Part shown: positions 17,181-26,645 of the stretch, piece by piece
Layout: each line of letters begins with the position of its first letter
How positions within the stretch are numbered: position 1 is the stretch's first letter
Source of the DNA: Rhodopseudomonas palustris
GTDB lineage: Bacteria > Pseudomonadota > Alphaproteobacteria > Rhizobiales > Xanthobacteraceae
Reading direction: 5' to 3'
DNA: 64,000 bases
Assembly: GCF_013415845.1 (NCBI RefSeq)
Contig: NZ_CP058907.1
Location: 4,092,001 to 4,156,000 of the forward strand
Translations under genes and position numbers: made by a program
Notes under the pieces: generated by a model
Told to the model about the DNA's origin: nothing
The model's input: only the letters and a program-made list of their open reading frames with translations
Database searches by the model: none

Positions 17181-19280
17181 TCACGCCGCGGCCTTGGTCG
17201 GCTGCGTCAGCGACGCGAAGGTCTTGCCTTCGGCAGCGAGACGGGCGAGCAGCGGGGCTGGCTCCAGCGACGGATCGTTGGTTGCCTTGGCATAGGCCGA
17301 CAGCCGCTCGGCGATGTGCTTGAGGCCGACGCTGTCGGCATAGTGCATCGGGCCGCCGCGATAGATCGGCCAGCCGTAGCCGTACAGCCAGACCACGTCG
17401 ATGTCGCTCGGCCGCGCCGCGATCTTCTCTTCGAGGATGCGGGCGCCCTCGTTGATCATCGGGTACACCATCCGCTCGAGGATCTCCTCGTCGGTGATGT
17501 CGCGGCGCTTGAGGCCGAGCTTGGCGAGCGTGTCGTTGATCAGCGTCTCGACTTCCGGATCGGCCATCGGGGCGCGCGAGCCCTGTTCGTATTTGTAGTA
17601 GCCCTTGCCGGTCTTCTGGCCGAAGCGGCCGGCTTCGCACAGCGCGTCCGCGATCTCCGACTTGATGCCGCGGTCCTTGCGCGAGCGCCAGCCGATATCC
17701 AGGCCGGCGAGATCGCCCATCGCGAACGGGCCCATCGGCATGCCGAACTTGGTGACGACGGCGTCGACCTGCTGCGGCAGCGCGCCTTCGAACAGCAGCT
17801 TCTCGGACTGCTTGGAGCGGGCCGCGAGCATACGGTTGCCGACGAAGCCGTCGCAGACGCCGACGACGACCGGCACCTTGGCGATCTTCTTGGCGATCGA
17901 CACCGCGGTCAGCAGCGCGTCGGGTGCGGTCTTGGCGCCGCGCACGATTTCGCACAGCTTCATCACGTTGGCCGGCGAGAAGAAGTGCATGCCGAGCACG
18001 TCCTGCGGACGCTTGGTGGTGGCGGCGATCTCGTCGATCGACAGATACGAGGTGTTCGACGCCAGCACCGCGCCCGGCTTGGCGTGGGCGTCGATCGCGG
18101 TGAACACTTCCTTCTTCACCGCCATGGTTTCGAACACCGCCTCAATGATCAGGTCGGCGTCCTTGACGTTTTCGAGGCCGACCACGCCGGTGATCAGCGC
18201 CATGCGCTTGGCCGGCGCATCCGGCGGCAGGCCGCCGCGCGCCGCGGTGGCTTCCCAGTTTTTCTGCATGATGCCGAGGCCGCGCTTCAGCTGCTCCTCG
18301 CCGTTCTCGATCAGCGTCACCGGGATGCCGGCATTGGCGAACGACATCGCGATGCCGCCGCCCATAGTACCGGCACCGATGATCGCGACGCGCGACACGG
18401 CGCGCGGCTTGGTGCCGTCCGGCACGCCATCGACCTTGGCAGCTTCACGCTCGGCGAAGAACGCGTAGCGCTGCGCCTTCGACTGATCGGAGACGACGAG
18501 CTTCATGAAGCCCTCGCGCTCCTTCTTCAGCCCTTCTTCGAACGGCAGATCGATCGCGGCGCCGATCGCGTCGGCGCAGGCGAACGGCGCTTCGAGGCCG
18601 CGCGCCTTCTTGGTCATCGCCGCGACCGCATTGGTGAAGATCGAGCGATCGGCCTTGGCGGCAGCGAGCTTGGAATCGTCGTCGCGCAGCCGGCGCAGCG
18701 GGCGCTTCTCAGCCAGCACCTTCTTGGCGAACGCCACCGCGCCCGCGACCAAATTCTCGACGATCTCTTCGACCAGGCCATGCTTGAGCGCTTCAGCGGC
18801 GCCGATCGGGCTGCCGCCGACGATCATCTGCACCGCGAGCTCCGGACCGACCGCGCGCGGCAGGCGCTGCGTACCGCCAGCGCCCGGCAGCAGGCCGAGC
18901 TTGACTTCCGGCAGGCCGAGCTTGGCTTCCTTGACGGCGACGCGGAAATGGCAACCGAGCGCGACTTCGAGGCCACCGCCGAGCGCGGTCCCGTGGATCG
19001 CAGCAATCGTCGGCTTCGGCGAATTCTCCAGCGCGGCGATGACGTCGTTGAGCGCCGGCGGCTGCGCCGGCTTGCCGAATTCGGTGATATCGGCACCGGC
19101 AATGAAGGTGCGGCCCGCGCATACCAGCACGATCGCCTGCACCGCGGGATCGGCAACGGCGGCGTTGACGTTTTCCAGAATGCCGCGGCGAACAGCCGCA
19201 CTGAGCGCATTGACCGGCGGACTGTCGACCGTGACGATCGCGACCTGATCCTGCGTTGCGCGTGTGACTACTTCGCTCAT
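17181..19280 (-). CDS. pimF: Fused enoyl-CoA hydratase / 3-hydroxyacyl-CoA dehydrogenase
   Basis: A 699-aa bifunctional beta-oxidation enzyme. The crotonase half (about 1-200) carries the oxyanion-hole loops CAGRTFIAGADITEFG and HGTALGGGLEVALGCHF, and the catalytic-glutamate region LGLPEVKLGLLPGAGG. The dehydrogenase half starts with VAIIGAGTMGGGIAMSF near residue 297 (NAD-binding), followed by LASNTSYLSI and GMHFFSPANVMKL with the catalytic His. The C-terminal helical domain (VGNRMLAARS, then GYGWPIYRGGPMHY) completes the usual length. It hydrates the enoyl-CoA made by PimCD and oxidises it to the ketoacyl-CoA for PimB. It is the first gene of the operon, divergent from the IclR-type regulator. 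Confidence 0.95.
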   Translation of the reverse strand: MSEVVTRATQDQVAIVTVDSPPVNALSAAVRRGILENVNAAVADPAVQAIVLVCAGRTFIAGADITEFGKPAQPPALNDVIAALENSPKPTIAAIHGTALGGGLEVALGCHFRVAVKEAKLGLPEVKLGLLPGAGGTQRLPRAVGPELAVQMIVGGSPIGAAEALKHGLVEEIVENLVAGAVAFAKKVLAEKRPLRRLRDDDSKLAAAKADRSIFTNAVAAMTKKARGLEAPFACADAIGAAIDLPFEEGLKKEREGFMKLVVSDQSKAQRYAFFAEREAAKVDGVPDGTKPRAVSRVAIIGAGTMGGGIAMSFANAGIPVTLIENGEEQLKRGLGIMQKNWEATAARGGLPPDAPAKRMALITGVVGLENVKDADLIIEAVFETMAVKKEVFTAIDAHAKPGAVLASNTSYLSIDEIAATTKRPQDVLGMHFFSPANVMKLCEIVRGAKTAPDALLTAVSIAKKIAKVPVVVGVCDGFVGNRMLAARSKQSEKLLFEGALPQQVDAVVTKFGMPMGPFAMGDLAGLDIGWRSRKDRGIKSEIADALCEAGRFGQKTGKGYYKYEQGSRAPMADPEVETLINDTLAKLGLKRRDITDEEILERMVYPMINEGARILEEKIAARPSDIDVVWLYGYGWPIYRGGPMHYADSVGLKHIAERLSAYAKATNDPSLEPAPLLARLAAEGKTFASLTQPTKAAA

Positions 19281-19313
19281 GCCGTTCTCCTTGGGTTTGC
19301 GTTTCTTAGTTTG

Positions 19314-19328
19314 TTTCGCACTGCGAAA
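19314..19328. promoter_or_regulatory. Palindromic operator between pimF and the IclR-type gene
   Basis: TTTCGCACTGCGAAA has perfect 7-bp arms around one central base. Its 15-bp size fits an IclR-family operator. It lies 34 bp upstream of the pimF start and 85 bp upstream of the regulator start. A possible pimF -35 box reading TTGACA on the minus strand is at 19376-19381, with TAACCC 17 bases later, so the palindrome would lie downstream of the start point, where a repressor would block elongation or a second promoter. Confidence 0.6.
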
Positions 19329-19412
19329 ATTAATTCCACATCTTGACAGCGAGGGTTATTTTGAAGAGCGTCGATTGTCAACGACGTCCATAAAATCAAA
19401 AGCCGTGCAGGG

Positions 19413-20279
19413 ATGAAGCGTCCACCGAAGAAACCCGCAACCGACCGCAGTTTCGTGGTGGCTCTGTCCCGCGGCCTGGAGGTGCTTCGCGCCTTCGGCC
19501 CCAATGACGGGCTGCTCGGCAACCAGGAATTGGCGGCGCGCACCAAATTGCCCAAGCCGACGATTTCGCGGCTGACCTACACCCTCACCAAGCTCGGCTA
19601 TCTCACGCAGGTTCCGCGGTTCGAAAAGTATCAACTCGCACCCGCCGCGATGTCGCTCGGCTATGCGGCGCTCGCCAATCTCGGCGTCCGGCATTTGTCA
19701 CAGCCTTACCGCGACGAATTGATGCAGCAGACCGGCGGCGCGGTGGCGGTCGGCGCGCGCGACCGGATCAGCATGATCTATGTCGGACAGGCGCGATCGA
19801 GCCTCACCGTCGGCGTGCAACTCGACGTCGGCTCGCGAATCCCGATCGCCACCACGGCGATGGGCCGCGCTTACTTGTGTGCGCTGCAAAGCGAAGAACG
19901 CGCGGTTTTAATGAAGGAAATGCGCGAATACTACGGCAGCCGCTGGCCGCGCATCAAAGAGGGCATCGAGCGCTCCGAAGAAATGGTGGCCAAGCATGGC
20001 TTTGCGATCTCGGTCGGCGAGTGGCAGGACGACGTGCACGCCGCGGGCGTTGCACTCACCCTCAATGATGGCACCGGGCCTTACGCGTTCAACTGTGGCG
20101 CGCCGGCTTTCCGCTTCACGGAAGAACGGCTGATCAACGACATTGGACCTCGCCTTGTCGCGATGGTAAGGAAAATCGAAGCGGCGCTCGGGGGAGTAGC
20201 TGCGCCGCAACCAAGAAAATCCGATAACAAAAGAACAAAAGGAGGGAAAGTTGCGCGTGTCGTCGAGGGGATCAGGTAG
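19413..20279 (+). CDS. IclR-family transcription regulator
   Basis: A 288-aa regulator. The N-terminal winged helix-turn-helix (about 15-80) contains NQELAARTKLPKPTISRLTYTL. The C-terminal effector domain has GVQLDVGSRIPIATTAMGRAYL and an ISVGEWQDDVHAAGVAL segment, all typical of IclR proteins. The C-terminus has a basic tail (RKSDNKRTKGGK). It is divergent from pimFABCDE and directly upstream of the ABC transporter genes. It is therefore the natural candidate to control both, with a dicarboxylate or its CoA ester as effector; that role is inferred. Confidence 0.9.
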   Translation: MKRPPKKPATDRSFVVALSRGLEVLRAFGPNDGLLGNQELAARTKLPKPTISRLTYTLTKLGYLTQVPRFEKYQLAPAAMSLGYAALANLGVRHLSQPYRDELMQQTGGAVAVGARDRISMIYVGQARSSLTVGVQLDVGSRIPIATTAMGRAYLCALQSEERAVLMKEMREYYGSRWPRIKEGIERSEEMVAKHGFAISVGEWQDDVHAAGVALTLNDGTGPYAFNCGAPAFRFTEERLINDIGPRLVAMVRKIEAALGGVAAPQPRKSDNKRTKGGKVARVVEGIR

Positions 20280-20309
20280 CAAAACGCTGCCTCGACCGGG
20301 CCTCTGCAA

Positions 20310-21110
20310 ATGATGCAGGCTCAGTCTTCTTCTTCCGCGTCGCCGCTTCTTGCGGTGCGCGACGTCAGCGTCGTGTTCGGTGGCATCGTCGCCCTGAACG
20401 GCATTTCTTTCAACATGCAAAAGGGTCAGATCCTCGGACTGATCGGCCCGAACGGCGCCGGCAAGACCACGTTGTTCAACTGCCTGTCGCGGCTGTATCA
20501 GCCGAGCAAAGGCGACATCCTGCTCGAAGGCGAGAGCATTCTGACGCGGCCGCCGCACCGCATCGCGGAGATCGGAATCGGCCGCACGTTCCAGAACGTC
20601 GCGCTGTTCCCGAACATGTCGGTGATCGACAACGTGCGCGTCGGCGCGCATTGCCGCACCAATAGCGACATCGTTTCGGATTCGCTGCGCATGCCGTGGA
20701 TCCGCAGCACCGAGAAGGCGCTGAACAAGAAGGTCGACGATATCCTCGGCTATCTCGATCTGCGCAGCGTCGGCCACACCACGGTGTCGGGCCTGCCGTT
20801 CGGCACCCAGAAGCGCGTCGAGCTGGCGCGTGCGCTTGCTGCCGAGCCAAAGATCCTGCTGCTCGACGAACCGGCCGGCGGTCTCAACCACGAGGAAGTC
20901 TACATCCTCGGCGACCTGATCCGCCGCATTCGCGACGACCGCGGCATCACCGTGCTGCTGGTCGAGCACCACATGGGCATGGTGATGTCGACCGCCGACT
21001 ACGTGGTCGCGCTCAATTTCGGACGCAAGCTCGCAGAGGGGACGCCGACCCAGGTGCAGAACGACCCGGATGTGATCAAGGCCTATCTGGGGAGCAAGGA
21101 CGAACAATGA
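20310..21110 (+). CDS. Branched-chain-amino-acid-type ABC transporter, ATPase (LivG-like)
   Basis: A 266-aa ABC ATPase with Walker A GPNGAGKTT, a Q-loop region IGRTFQNVALFPNMSV, Walker B ILLLDEPAGGLN and a switch histidine in VLLVEHHMGMV. The signature segment is VSGLPFGTQKRVELARAL, close to the LivG form rather than the canonical LSGGQ. It starts 30 bp after the regulator and overlaps the next ATPase gene by four bases. In this operon type the LivG/LivF pair energises the LivH/LivM permeases. With pim enzymes and three binding proteins nearby, the cargo is more likely dicarboxylic or fatty acids than amino acids. Confidence 0.9.
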   Translation: MMQAQSSSSASPLLAVRDVSVVFGGIVALNGISFNMQKGQILGLIGPNGAGKTTLFNCLSRLYQPSKGDILLEGESILTRPPHRIAEIGIGRTFQNVALFPNMSVIDNVRVGAHCRTNSDIVSDSLRMPWIRSTEKALNKKVDDILGYLDLRSVGHTTVSGLPFGTQKRVELARALAAEPKILLLDEPAGGLNHEEVYILGDLIRRIRDDRGITVLLVEHHMGMVMSTADYVVALNFGRKLAEGTPTQVQNDPDVIKAYLGSKDEQ

Positions 21111-21820
21111 CCGCGATGCTCAACGTTCGCGACCTGCGCGCCTATTACGGCCAGGTCCAAGCGCTGCACGGGCTCGAATTCGACCTGCACGAAGGCAGCC
21201 TCACCACCCTGCTCGGCGCCAACGGCGCGGGCAAGACCACCACGCTGCGGGCGATCTGCAACATGGTGCGCTCGACCGGCACGATCGAGTTCGAGGGCAA
21301 GGCCATCAACAAGAGCTCGACGGAATCGATCGTCAAGCTCGGCATCGCCCATGTGCCTCAGGGCCGCGGCACCTTCACCACGATGACCGTGGAGGAGAAC
21401 CTGCAGCTCGGCGCGATGACCCGCAAGGACACCAAGGCGATCGCCTCGGACATCGAGCGGATGTACGCGCACTTCCCGGTGCTCAAGCAGCGCCACACCC
21501 AGCAGGCCGGCACATTGTCCGGCGGTGAGCAGCAGATGCTCGCGGTCGCCCGCGCGCTGATGCTGCGGCCGCGGCTGATGCTGCTGGACGAGCCCTCGTT
21601 CGGCCTCGCGCCGCTGATCGTGCGGGATCTGTTCAAGATCCTCGGCAAGATCAACCGCGAGGACAAGGTCACCATCCTGGTGGTCGAACAGAACGCCCAG
21701 CTCGCGCTCGAGCTCGCCGACAAGGCGTATGTCATCGAGACCGGGCGGATCGTGATGTCTGGCAATGCGGCGGAAATCGCCAGCAACGAAGACGTCCGCA
21801 AATCTTATCTGGGCTACTGA
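21107..21820 (+). CDS. Branched-chain-amino-acid-type ABC transporter, ATPase (LivF-like)
   Basis: A 237-aa ABC ATPase with Walker A GANGAGKTT, signature LSGGEQQMLAVARAL, Walker B LMLLDEPSFGLAP and switch histidine position replaced by the LivF-typical VVEQNAQLALELAD. The start ATG overlaps the stop of the upstream LivG-like gene (ATGA), which implies coupled synthesis of the ATPase heterodimer. The first permease gene follows 10 bp downstream with GGAGA as ribosome-binding site. Confidence 0.92.
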   Translation: MTAMLNVRDLRAYYGQVQALHGLEFDLHEGSLTTLLGANGAGKTTTLRAICNMVRSTGTIEFEGKAINKSSTESIVKLGIAHVPQGRGTFTTMTVEENLQLGAMTRKDTKAIASDIERMYAHFPVLKQRHTQQAGTLSGGEQQMLAVARALMLRPRLMLLDEPSFGLAPLIVRDLFKILGKINREDKVTILVVEQNAQLALELADKAYVIETGRIVMSGNAAEIASNEDVRKSYLGY

Positions 21821-21830
21821 GGAGACGGCC

Positions 21831-22709
21831 ATGGATCTGTTTCTGAACCAAATCCTGGCTGGCATCGCCACCGGCGCGATCTATGCCTGTATGGCGCTCG
21901 CCGTGGTGATGATCTACCAGGCGATCGACCACCTCAACTTCGCCCAGGGCGAAATGGCGATGTTCTCGACCTTCGTCGCCTGGCAGCTGATGCAGTGGGG
22001 CGTGCCGTATTGGGGCGCGTTCGTGCTGACGCTGGCGTTCTCGTTCGCGGGCGGCGTGATCATCGAGCGGGCGCTGTTCAAGCCGCTCGGCAACGCGCCG
22101 GTGCTGACCCACGTCGCGGGCTTCATCGCCCTGTTCGCGATCATCAACTCGGTCGCGGGCCTGACCTGGGACTTCACCATCAAGCAGTTCCCGTCGCCGT
22201 TCGGCTCCTCGCCGTTCCTCGGCAGCCAGTTGATCTCGACCCACCAGGCCGGGATGATCGGCGTGACCATCGTGCTGCTGATCCTGCTGTTCCTGTTCTT
22301 CCAGTACACCAGGATCGGTCTGGCGATGCGGGCTGCGGCGTCGCAGCCTGAATCGGCACGGCTCGTCGGCATCAACACCTCGTGGATGATCGCCCTCGGC
22401 TGGGGCATGGCGGCCGCGATCGGTTCGATCGCCGGCATGCTGATCGCTCCGGTGGTGTTCCTCGAGCCCAACATGATGGGCGGCGTACTGATCTATGGGT
22501 TTGCTGCAGCGGTGCTCGGCGGTCTGTCCAGTCCGTTCGGCGCAGTGGTCGGCGGCTTCCTGGTCGGCGTGTTCGAGAACCTCGCGGGCACCTACATCCC
22601 CGGTGTCGGCAACGAGCTCAAACTGCCGATCGCACTGGCGCTGATCGTCACCGTTCTTGTCGTGAAACCCACTGGCCTGTTCGGCCGCACCATCGTCAAG
22701 CGAGTCTGA
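21831..22709 (+). CDS. Branched-chain-amino-acid-type ABC permease (LivH-like)
   Basis: A 292-aa integral inner-membrane protein with about eight hydrophobic segments. It begins LFLNQILAGIATGAIYACMALAVVMIY and contains HLNFAQGEMAMF, the conserved LivH N-terminal motif. The cytoplasmic loop (around MRAAASQPESARLVGINTSWM) contacts the ATPases. It is spaced 10 bp from the LivF-like gene and 2 bp from the LivM-like gene, so the ATPases and permeases form one operon. Confidence 0.92.
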   Translation: MDLFLNQILAGIATGAIYACMALAVVMIYQAIDHLNFAQGEMAMFSTFVAWQLMQWGVPYWGAFVLTLAFSFAGGVIIERALFKPLGNAPVLTHVAGFIALFAIINSVAGLTWDFTIKQFPSPFGSSPFLGSQLISTHQAGMIGVTIVLLILLFLFFQYTRIGLAMRAAASQPESARLVGINTSWMIALGWGMAAAIGSIAGMLIAPVVFLEPNMMGGVLIYGFAAAVLGGLSSPFGAVVGGFLVGVFENLAGTYIPGVGNELKLPIALALIVTVLVVKPTGLFGRTIVKRV

Positions 22710-22711
22710 AC

Positions 22712-23731
22712 ATGAGTGCACTCCAGGAAGTCGTCAACGACACCCAGCCGGTCGAGACCACGCCGAAGAAGTACATGGCGCTCGGCAACACCGCCTCCGT
22801 CGTGGTGGTGCTGCTGCTGTGTCTCGCTCCGCTGGTCGCCAAGAACTTCATCATCTTCCAGATGACGATGGTTCTGATCTACGCCATCGCCGTGCTGGCA
22901 CTGAACATCCTGACCGGCGGCTCCGGCCAGTTCTCGCTCGGCCAGAGCGCTTTCTACGCGGTCGGTGCCTACACCTCGGCGATCCTGATGGAGAACTTCG
23001 GCGTCAACTACGCGTTGACGCTGCCGATCTCCGGCGCGATCTGCTTCATCTGCGGCTATCTGTTCGGCCTGCCGGCGCTGCGATTGAGCGGCATCTATCT
23101 GGCGCTCGCGACCTTCGCGCTCGCCACCGCAATGCCGCAGCTGCTCAAGCTGCACTACTTCGAGCACTGGACCGGCGGCGTCCAGGGCCTGGTCATCACC
23201 AAGCCGGACGCGCCGTTCGGCCTGCCGATGTCCCAGGACATGTGGCTGTACTACTTCGTGCTGGTGGTCTCGATGGCGATCTACGTCGCCTCGGTCAACC
23301 TGCTGAAGTCGCGCTCCGGCCGGGCCATGATGGCGATCCGCGACAACGAAATCGCTGCTTCGGCGATGGGCGTGGACGTGGCGCGCTACAAGACGCTGGC
23401 GTTCGGCATCAGCGCCGGCATCACCGGCGTCGCCGGCGGCCTCGGCGCCATCGCGGTGCAGTTCGTTGCGCCGGACAGCTACACCATCCAGCTCGCGATC
23501 GCGCTGTTCCTCGGCATGGTGGTCGGCGGCGTCGGCTGGCTGCCGGGCTCGATCGTCGGTGCGGCGTTCATCGTGTTCGTGCCGAACATCGCGGAAGGCT
23601 TCTCCAAGGGCCTGTCGGGCGCGGTGTTCGGCGTGATCCTCGTCCTGATCATCTTCCTGCTGCCGCACGGCTCGCGGCAGATCGCCTACACGGTGCAGAA
23701 CTGGGTACACAAACTCGGCCGGCGGGCATAA
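22712..23731 (+). CDS. Branched-chain-amino-acid-type ABC permease (LivM-like)
   Basis: A 339-aa LivM-type permease. After a short hydrophilic N-terminus come hydrophobic segments and the family motif LNILTGGSGQFSLGQSAFYAVGAY. The coupling loop is SRSGRAMMAIRDNEIAASAMGV. The gene is followed by a strong terminator, so the transporter core (two ATPases, two permeases) ends here. The binding-protein genes downstream are separately punctuated. Confidence 0.92.
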   Translation: MSALQEVVNDTQPVETTPKKYMALGNTASVVVVLLLCLAPLVAKNFIIFQMTMVLIYAIAVLALNILTGGSGQFSLGQSAFYAVGAYTSAILMENFGVNYALTLPISGAICFICGYLFGLPALRLSGIYLALATFALATAMPQLLKLHYFEHWTGGVQGLVITKPDAPFGLPMSQDMWLYYFVLVVSMAIYVASVNLLKSRSGRAMMAIRDNEIAASAMGVDVARYKTLAFGISAGITGVAGGLGAIAVQFVAPDSYTIQLAIALFLGMVVGGVGWLPGSIVGAAFIVFVPNIAEGFSKGLSGAVFGVILVLIIFLLPHGSRQIAYTVQNWVHKLGRRA

Positions 23732-23754
23732 CCCCGCTCGCACCGACCACTGCC

Positions 23755-23790
23755 AGCCCCTCGCGACCCGTTCGCGAGGGGCTTTTTCTT
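23755..23790 (+). terminator. Rho-independent terminator after the LivM-like gene
   Basis: The arms are AGCCCCTCGCGA (23755-23766) and TCGCGAGGGGCT (23772-23783), a perfect 12-bp stem with a five-base loop, followed by TTTTCTTT. Confidence 0.93.
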
Positions 23791-23929
23791 TAAGACGCTG
23801 GCCTGCCCGCCTCTGCACCGTCGGCGGGGCTGTTGCCCGATCGGAGGCTGTCGCGCTGCCTCGCGGGGGCGTATGCAGACGCCAACGAAGCGCGCGGCGG
23901 CCCGCGCGCGCCTACGATCCGATCGAGCC

Positions 23930-25165
23930 ATGTCGTCCTTGAGCTTTTGCCGTGCGCGCCGACGCGCGTTGCTGGTACTGTCAGCCGCCGTCCTCGCCCT
24001 CGCCTCGCCGGCCCGCGCCGAGAGCCCTGCTCCCGGCCCCGGCGGCGGCACGATCCGCATCGGCAATCTGATGCCGTATTCGGGACCGGCGTCGGCCTAT
24101 TCGATCGTCGGCCGGATCGAGCAGGCCTATTTCAAGATGATCAACGATCAGGGCGGCATCAATGGCCGGCAGATCGAGTTCATCTCGTATGATGACGGCT
24201 ACAATCCCGCCAAGGCGGTCGAGCAGGTGCGCAAGCTGGTCGAGCGCGACGAGGTGCTGTTGGTGTTCAGCGCGATGGGCACGCCGTCCAACGCCGCGAT
24301 CCAGAAGTATCTGAACCTGAAGCAGGTGCCGCAATTGTTCGCGGCCACCGGGGCAACCCGGTTCGGCGATCCCAAGGCGTTTCCGTGGACGATGGGCTGG
24401 CAGCCGCCGTACCAGACCGAAGGCCGAGTCTATGCCAAGTACATCCTGGCGACCAAACCGGCCGCACGAATCGCGGTGCTGTACCAGAACGACGACCTCG
24501 GCCGCGACCTGCTCAAGGGCCTCAAAGACGGGCTCGGTGATCGGGCCGCCGCGATGATTGCCCTGGAGGAGAGCTACGAGGTCACCGAGCCCTCGGTCGA
24601 CAACCACGTGGCGCGGATGAAGGCCTCAGGCGCCGACGTGTTCGTATCCATTACGACGCCCAAATTCGCCGCCCAGAGCATCCGCGCCGCCGCCACGCTG
24701 GACTGGCATCCGCTGTATGTGCAGGCGCTGGTATCGGCCTCGATCGCCGCGGTGCTGCGGCCCGCCGGGCTCGACGCCGCGCAGGGACTGGTGTCGGCGG
24801 CCTACAACAAGGACGCCGCCGATCCACAGTGGCGCGACGATCCCGGCATGAAGCGGTTCCACGCGTTTCTCGACGCCTACGCGCCGGACGTCGATCGCGG
24901 CGACAATTCGGTGGTGTACGGCTACGGCGCCGCGCAGTGTCTGGTCGAAGTGCTGCGCCGCGCCGGCGACGATCTCAGCCGCGCCAACATCATGAAGCAG
25001 GCCGCCAGCCTCCAGGGCTACGCGCCCGACACGCTGCTGCCGGGCATCACGGTGAACACCGCGGCGGACGACTTCCATCCGATAGAGCAGCTTCGGATGA
25101 TGCGGTTCTCCGGCGATCATTGGGAATTGTTCGGCCCGGTGATCGGCGGCGAGCTGCGCAACTAA
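23930..25165 (+). CDS. ABC transporter substrate-binding protein, first of three paralogues
   Basis: A 411-aa periplasmic Leu/Ile/Val-binding-type protein. The start at ATG 23930 gives a classical signal peptide: basic RARRR, hydrophobic ALLVLSAAVLALA, cleavage after SPARA. The mature part has IGNLMPYSGPASAYSIVGRIEQAYF and GGINGRQIEFISYDDGYNP, near-identical to the two downstream paralogues. It lacks the QKKYD start that the other two share and is more diverged (for example RRAGDDLSRANIMKQ). It lies about 140 bp after the terminator of the permease operon. It is probably a high-affinity receptor for dicarboxylates or fatty acids used by the pim pathway. Confidence 0.9.
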   Translation: MSSLSFCRARRRALLVLSAAVLALASPARAESPAPGPGGGTIRIGNLMPYSGPASAYSIVGRIEQAYFKMINDQGGINGRQIEFISYDDGYNPAKAVEQVRKLVERDEVLLVFSAMGTPSNAAIQKYLNLKQVPQLFAATGATRFGDPKAFPWTMGWQPPYQTEGRVYAKYILATKPAARIAVLYQNDDLGRDLLKGLKDGLGDRAAAMIALEESYEVTEPSVDNHVARMKASGADVFVSITTPKFAAQSIRAAATLDWHPLYVQALVSASIAAVLRPAGLDAAQGLVSAAYNKDAADPQWRDDPGMKRFHAFLDAYAPDVDRGDNSVVYGYGAAQCLVEVLRRAGDDLSRANIMKQAASLQGYAPDTLLPGITVNTAADDFHPIEQLRMMRFSGDHWELFGPVIGGELRN

Positions 25166-25345
25166 GCCGCGCCACCGCCGCCCCTCCCACGCCGCCTCCA
25201 ATTTATCGCCCTGCGGCATTTGGCGGCCTGCTGCAGTGCGGTTGTAATCCCGCTTTTGGTTGCTGCACTCGCGAGAACCGTGTTCAATCGGCTCCGGACC
25301 TCGACGTCCACACAAGAAGAATCGAAAATCCCAAGGAGCCTATCG

Positions 25346-26578
25346 ATGCCCACCTTCCGTTCGGGCGCGCTCGCTGTTTCGACAGCGGTCGCCGTTTTCG
25401 CCGCGTTTAGCGGCACCACTTTCGCCCAGAAGAAATACGACACCGGCGTCACCGACACCGAGATCAAAATCGGCAACATCATCCCCTATTCGGGCCCGGC
25501 ATCGGCCTACGGCACCATCGGCAAGACCGAGGAAGCCTATTTCCGGATGGTCAACGAACAGGGCGGCATCAACGGCCGCAAGATCAACTTCATCAGCTAC
25601 GACGACGCCTACTCGCCACCGAAGGCGGTCGAGCAGGTGCGCAAGCTGGTCGAGGGCGATGAAGTGCTTGCGGTGTTCAACCCGCTCGGCACCCCGTCCA
25701 ACACCGCGATTCAGAAGTACCTCAACGCCAAGAAGGTGCCGCAACTGTTCGTCGCCACCGGCGCCAGCAAGTGGAACGATCCGAAGGCGTTCCCGTGGAC
25801 GATCGGCTGGCAGCCGTCTTACCAGAGCGAGGCGCAGATCTACGTCAAATACATCATGAAGGAAAAGCCGAACGCCAAGGTGGCGATCCTTTATCAGAAC
25901 GACGACTTCGGCAAAGACTACCTGAAGGGCACCAAGGACGGCTTCGGCGAGAAAGGCGCCTCGATGATCATCGCCGAGGAAGCCTATGAAATCTCCGAAC
26001 CGACCATCGACAGCCACATCGTCAAGCTAAAGTCGCTCAATCCCGACGTACTGCTGATCTACACCACGCCGAAGTTCGGCGCGCAGACCATCCGCAAGAC
26101 CGCCGAGATCGGCTGGAAGCCGTTGCAGATCCTCACCAACGTGTCGGCCTCGGTCGGCAGCGTGATGCAGCCCGCCGGCTTCGACAACGCCCAGGGCGTG
26201 TTGTCGGCCAACTACGCCAAGGATCCGACCGACCCGCAGTGGGACAACGATCCGAGGTTCAAGAAGTGGCACGCCTTCGTCGACAAATACATGCCGGGCG
26301 CCAACAAGGCCGACGGCAATCTGGTTTACGGCTACGGCGCCGCCCAGACGCTGCACAAGGTGCTGGAAATGTGCGGCGATAACCTGACCCGCGAAAACCT
26401 GATGAAGCAGGCCGCCAGCCTGAAGGACTTCGAGCCGGACACCCTGCTACCGGGCGTCAAGATCAACACCTCGCCGACCGACTTCGCCCCGATCAGCCAA
26501 CTGCAGATGATGCGGTTCAAGGGCGACAAGTGGGAACTGTTCGGCGACATCATCTCGGCGGACGCACCGACGAACTGA
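25346..26578 (+). CDS. ABC transporter substrate-binding protein, second of three paralogues
   Basis: A 410-aa periplasmic binding protein. AAGGAG lies eight bases before ATG 25346. The signal peptide ends SGTTFA before QKKYDTGVTD. It shares long blocks with the third copy (GGINGRKINFISYDDAYSPPK; KKVPQLFVATGASKWNDPK; NLTRENLMKQAASLKD). It ends in a strong terminator, so it may be transcribed from its own promoter in the 180-bp gap upstream. Ligand not determined from the sequence. Confidence 0.92.
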   Translation: MPTFRSGALAVSTAVAVFAAFSGTTFAQKKYDTGVTDTEIKIGNIIPYSGPASAYGTIGKTEEAYFRMVNEQGGINGRKINFISYDDAYSPPKAVEQVRKLVEGDEVLAVFNPLGTPSNTAIQKYLNAKKVPQLFVATGASKWNDPKAFPWTIGWQPSYQSEAQIYVKYIMKEKPNAKVAILYQNDDFGKDYLKGTKDGFGEKGASMIIAEEAYEISEPTIDSHIVKLKSLNPDVLLIYTTPKFGAQTIRKTAEIGWKPLQILTNVSASVGSVMQPAGFDNAQGVLSANYAKDPTDPQWDNDPRFKKWHAFVDKYMPGANKADGNLVYGYGAAQTLHKVLEMCGDNLTRENLMKQAASLKDFEPDTLLPGVKINTSPTDFAPISQLQMMRFKGDKWELFGDIISADAPTN

Positions 26579-26611
26579 TCGCGTCCCCCACCGCGACCCG
26601 ATTCTCACCCC

Positions 26612-26645
26612 TCCCCCGGCAAGCGATTGCCGGGGGATTTTCTTT
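26612..26645 (+). terminator. Rho-independent terminator after the second binding protein
   Basis: The stem TCCCCCGGCAA / TTGCCGGGGGA (11 bp) has a GCGA tetraloop and is followed by TTTTCTTT. Confidence 0.93.
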
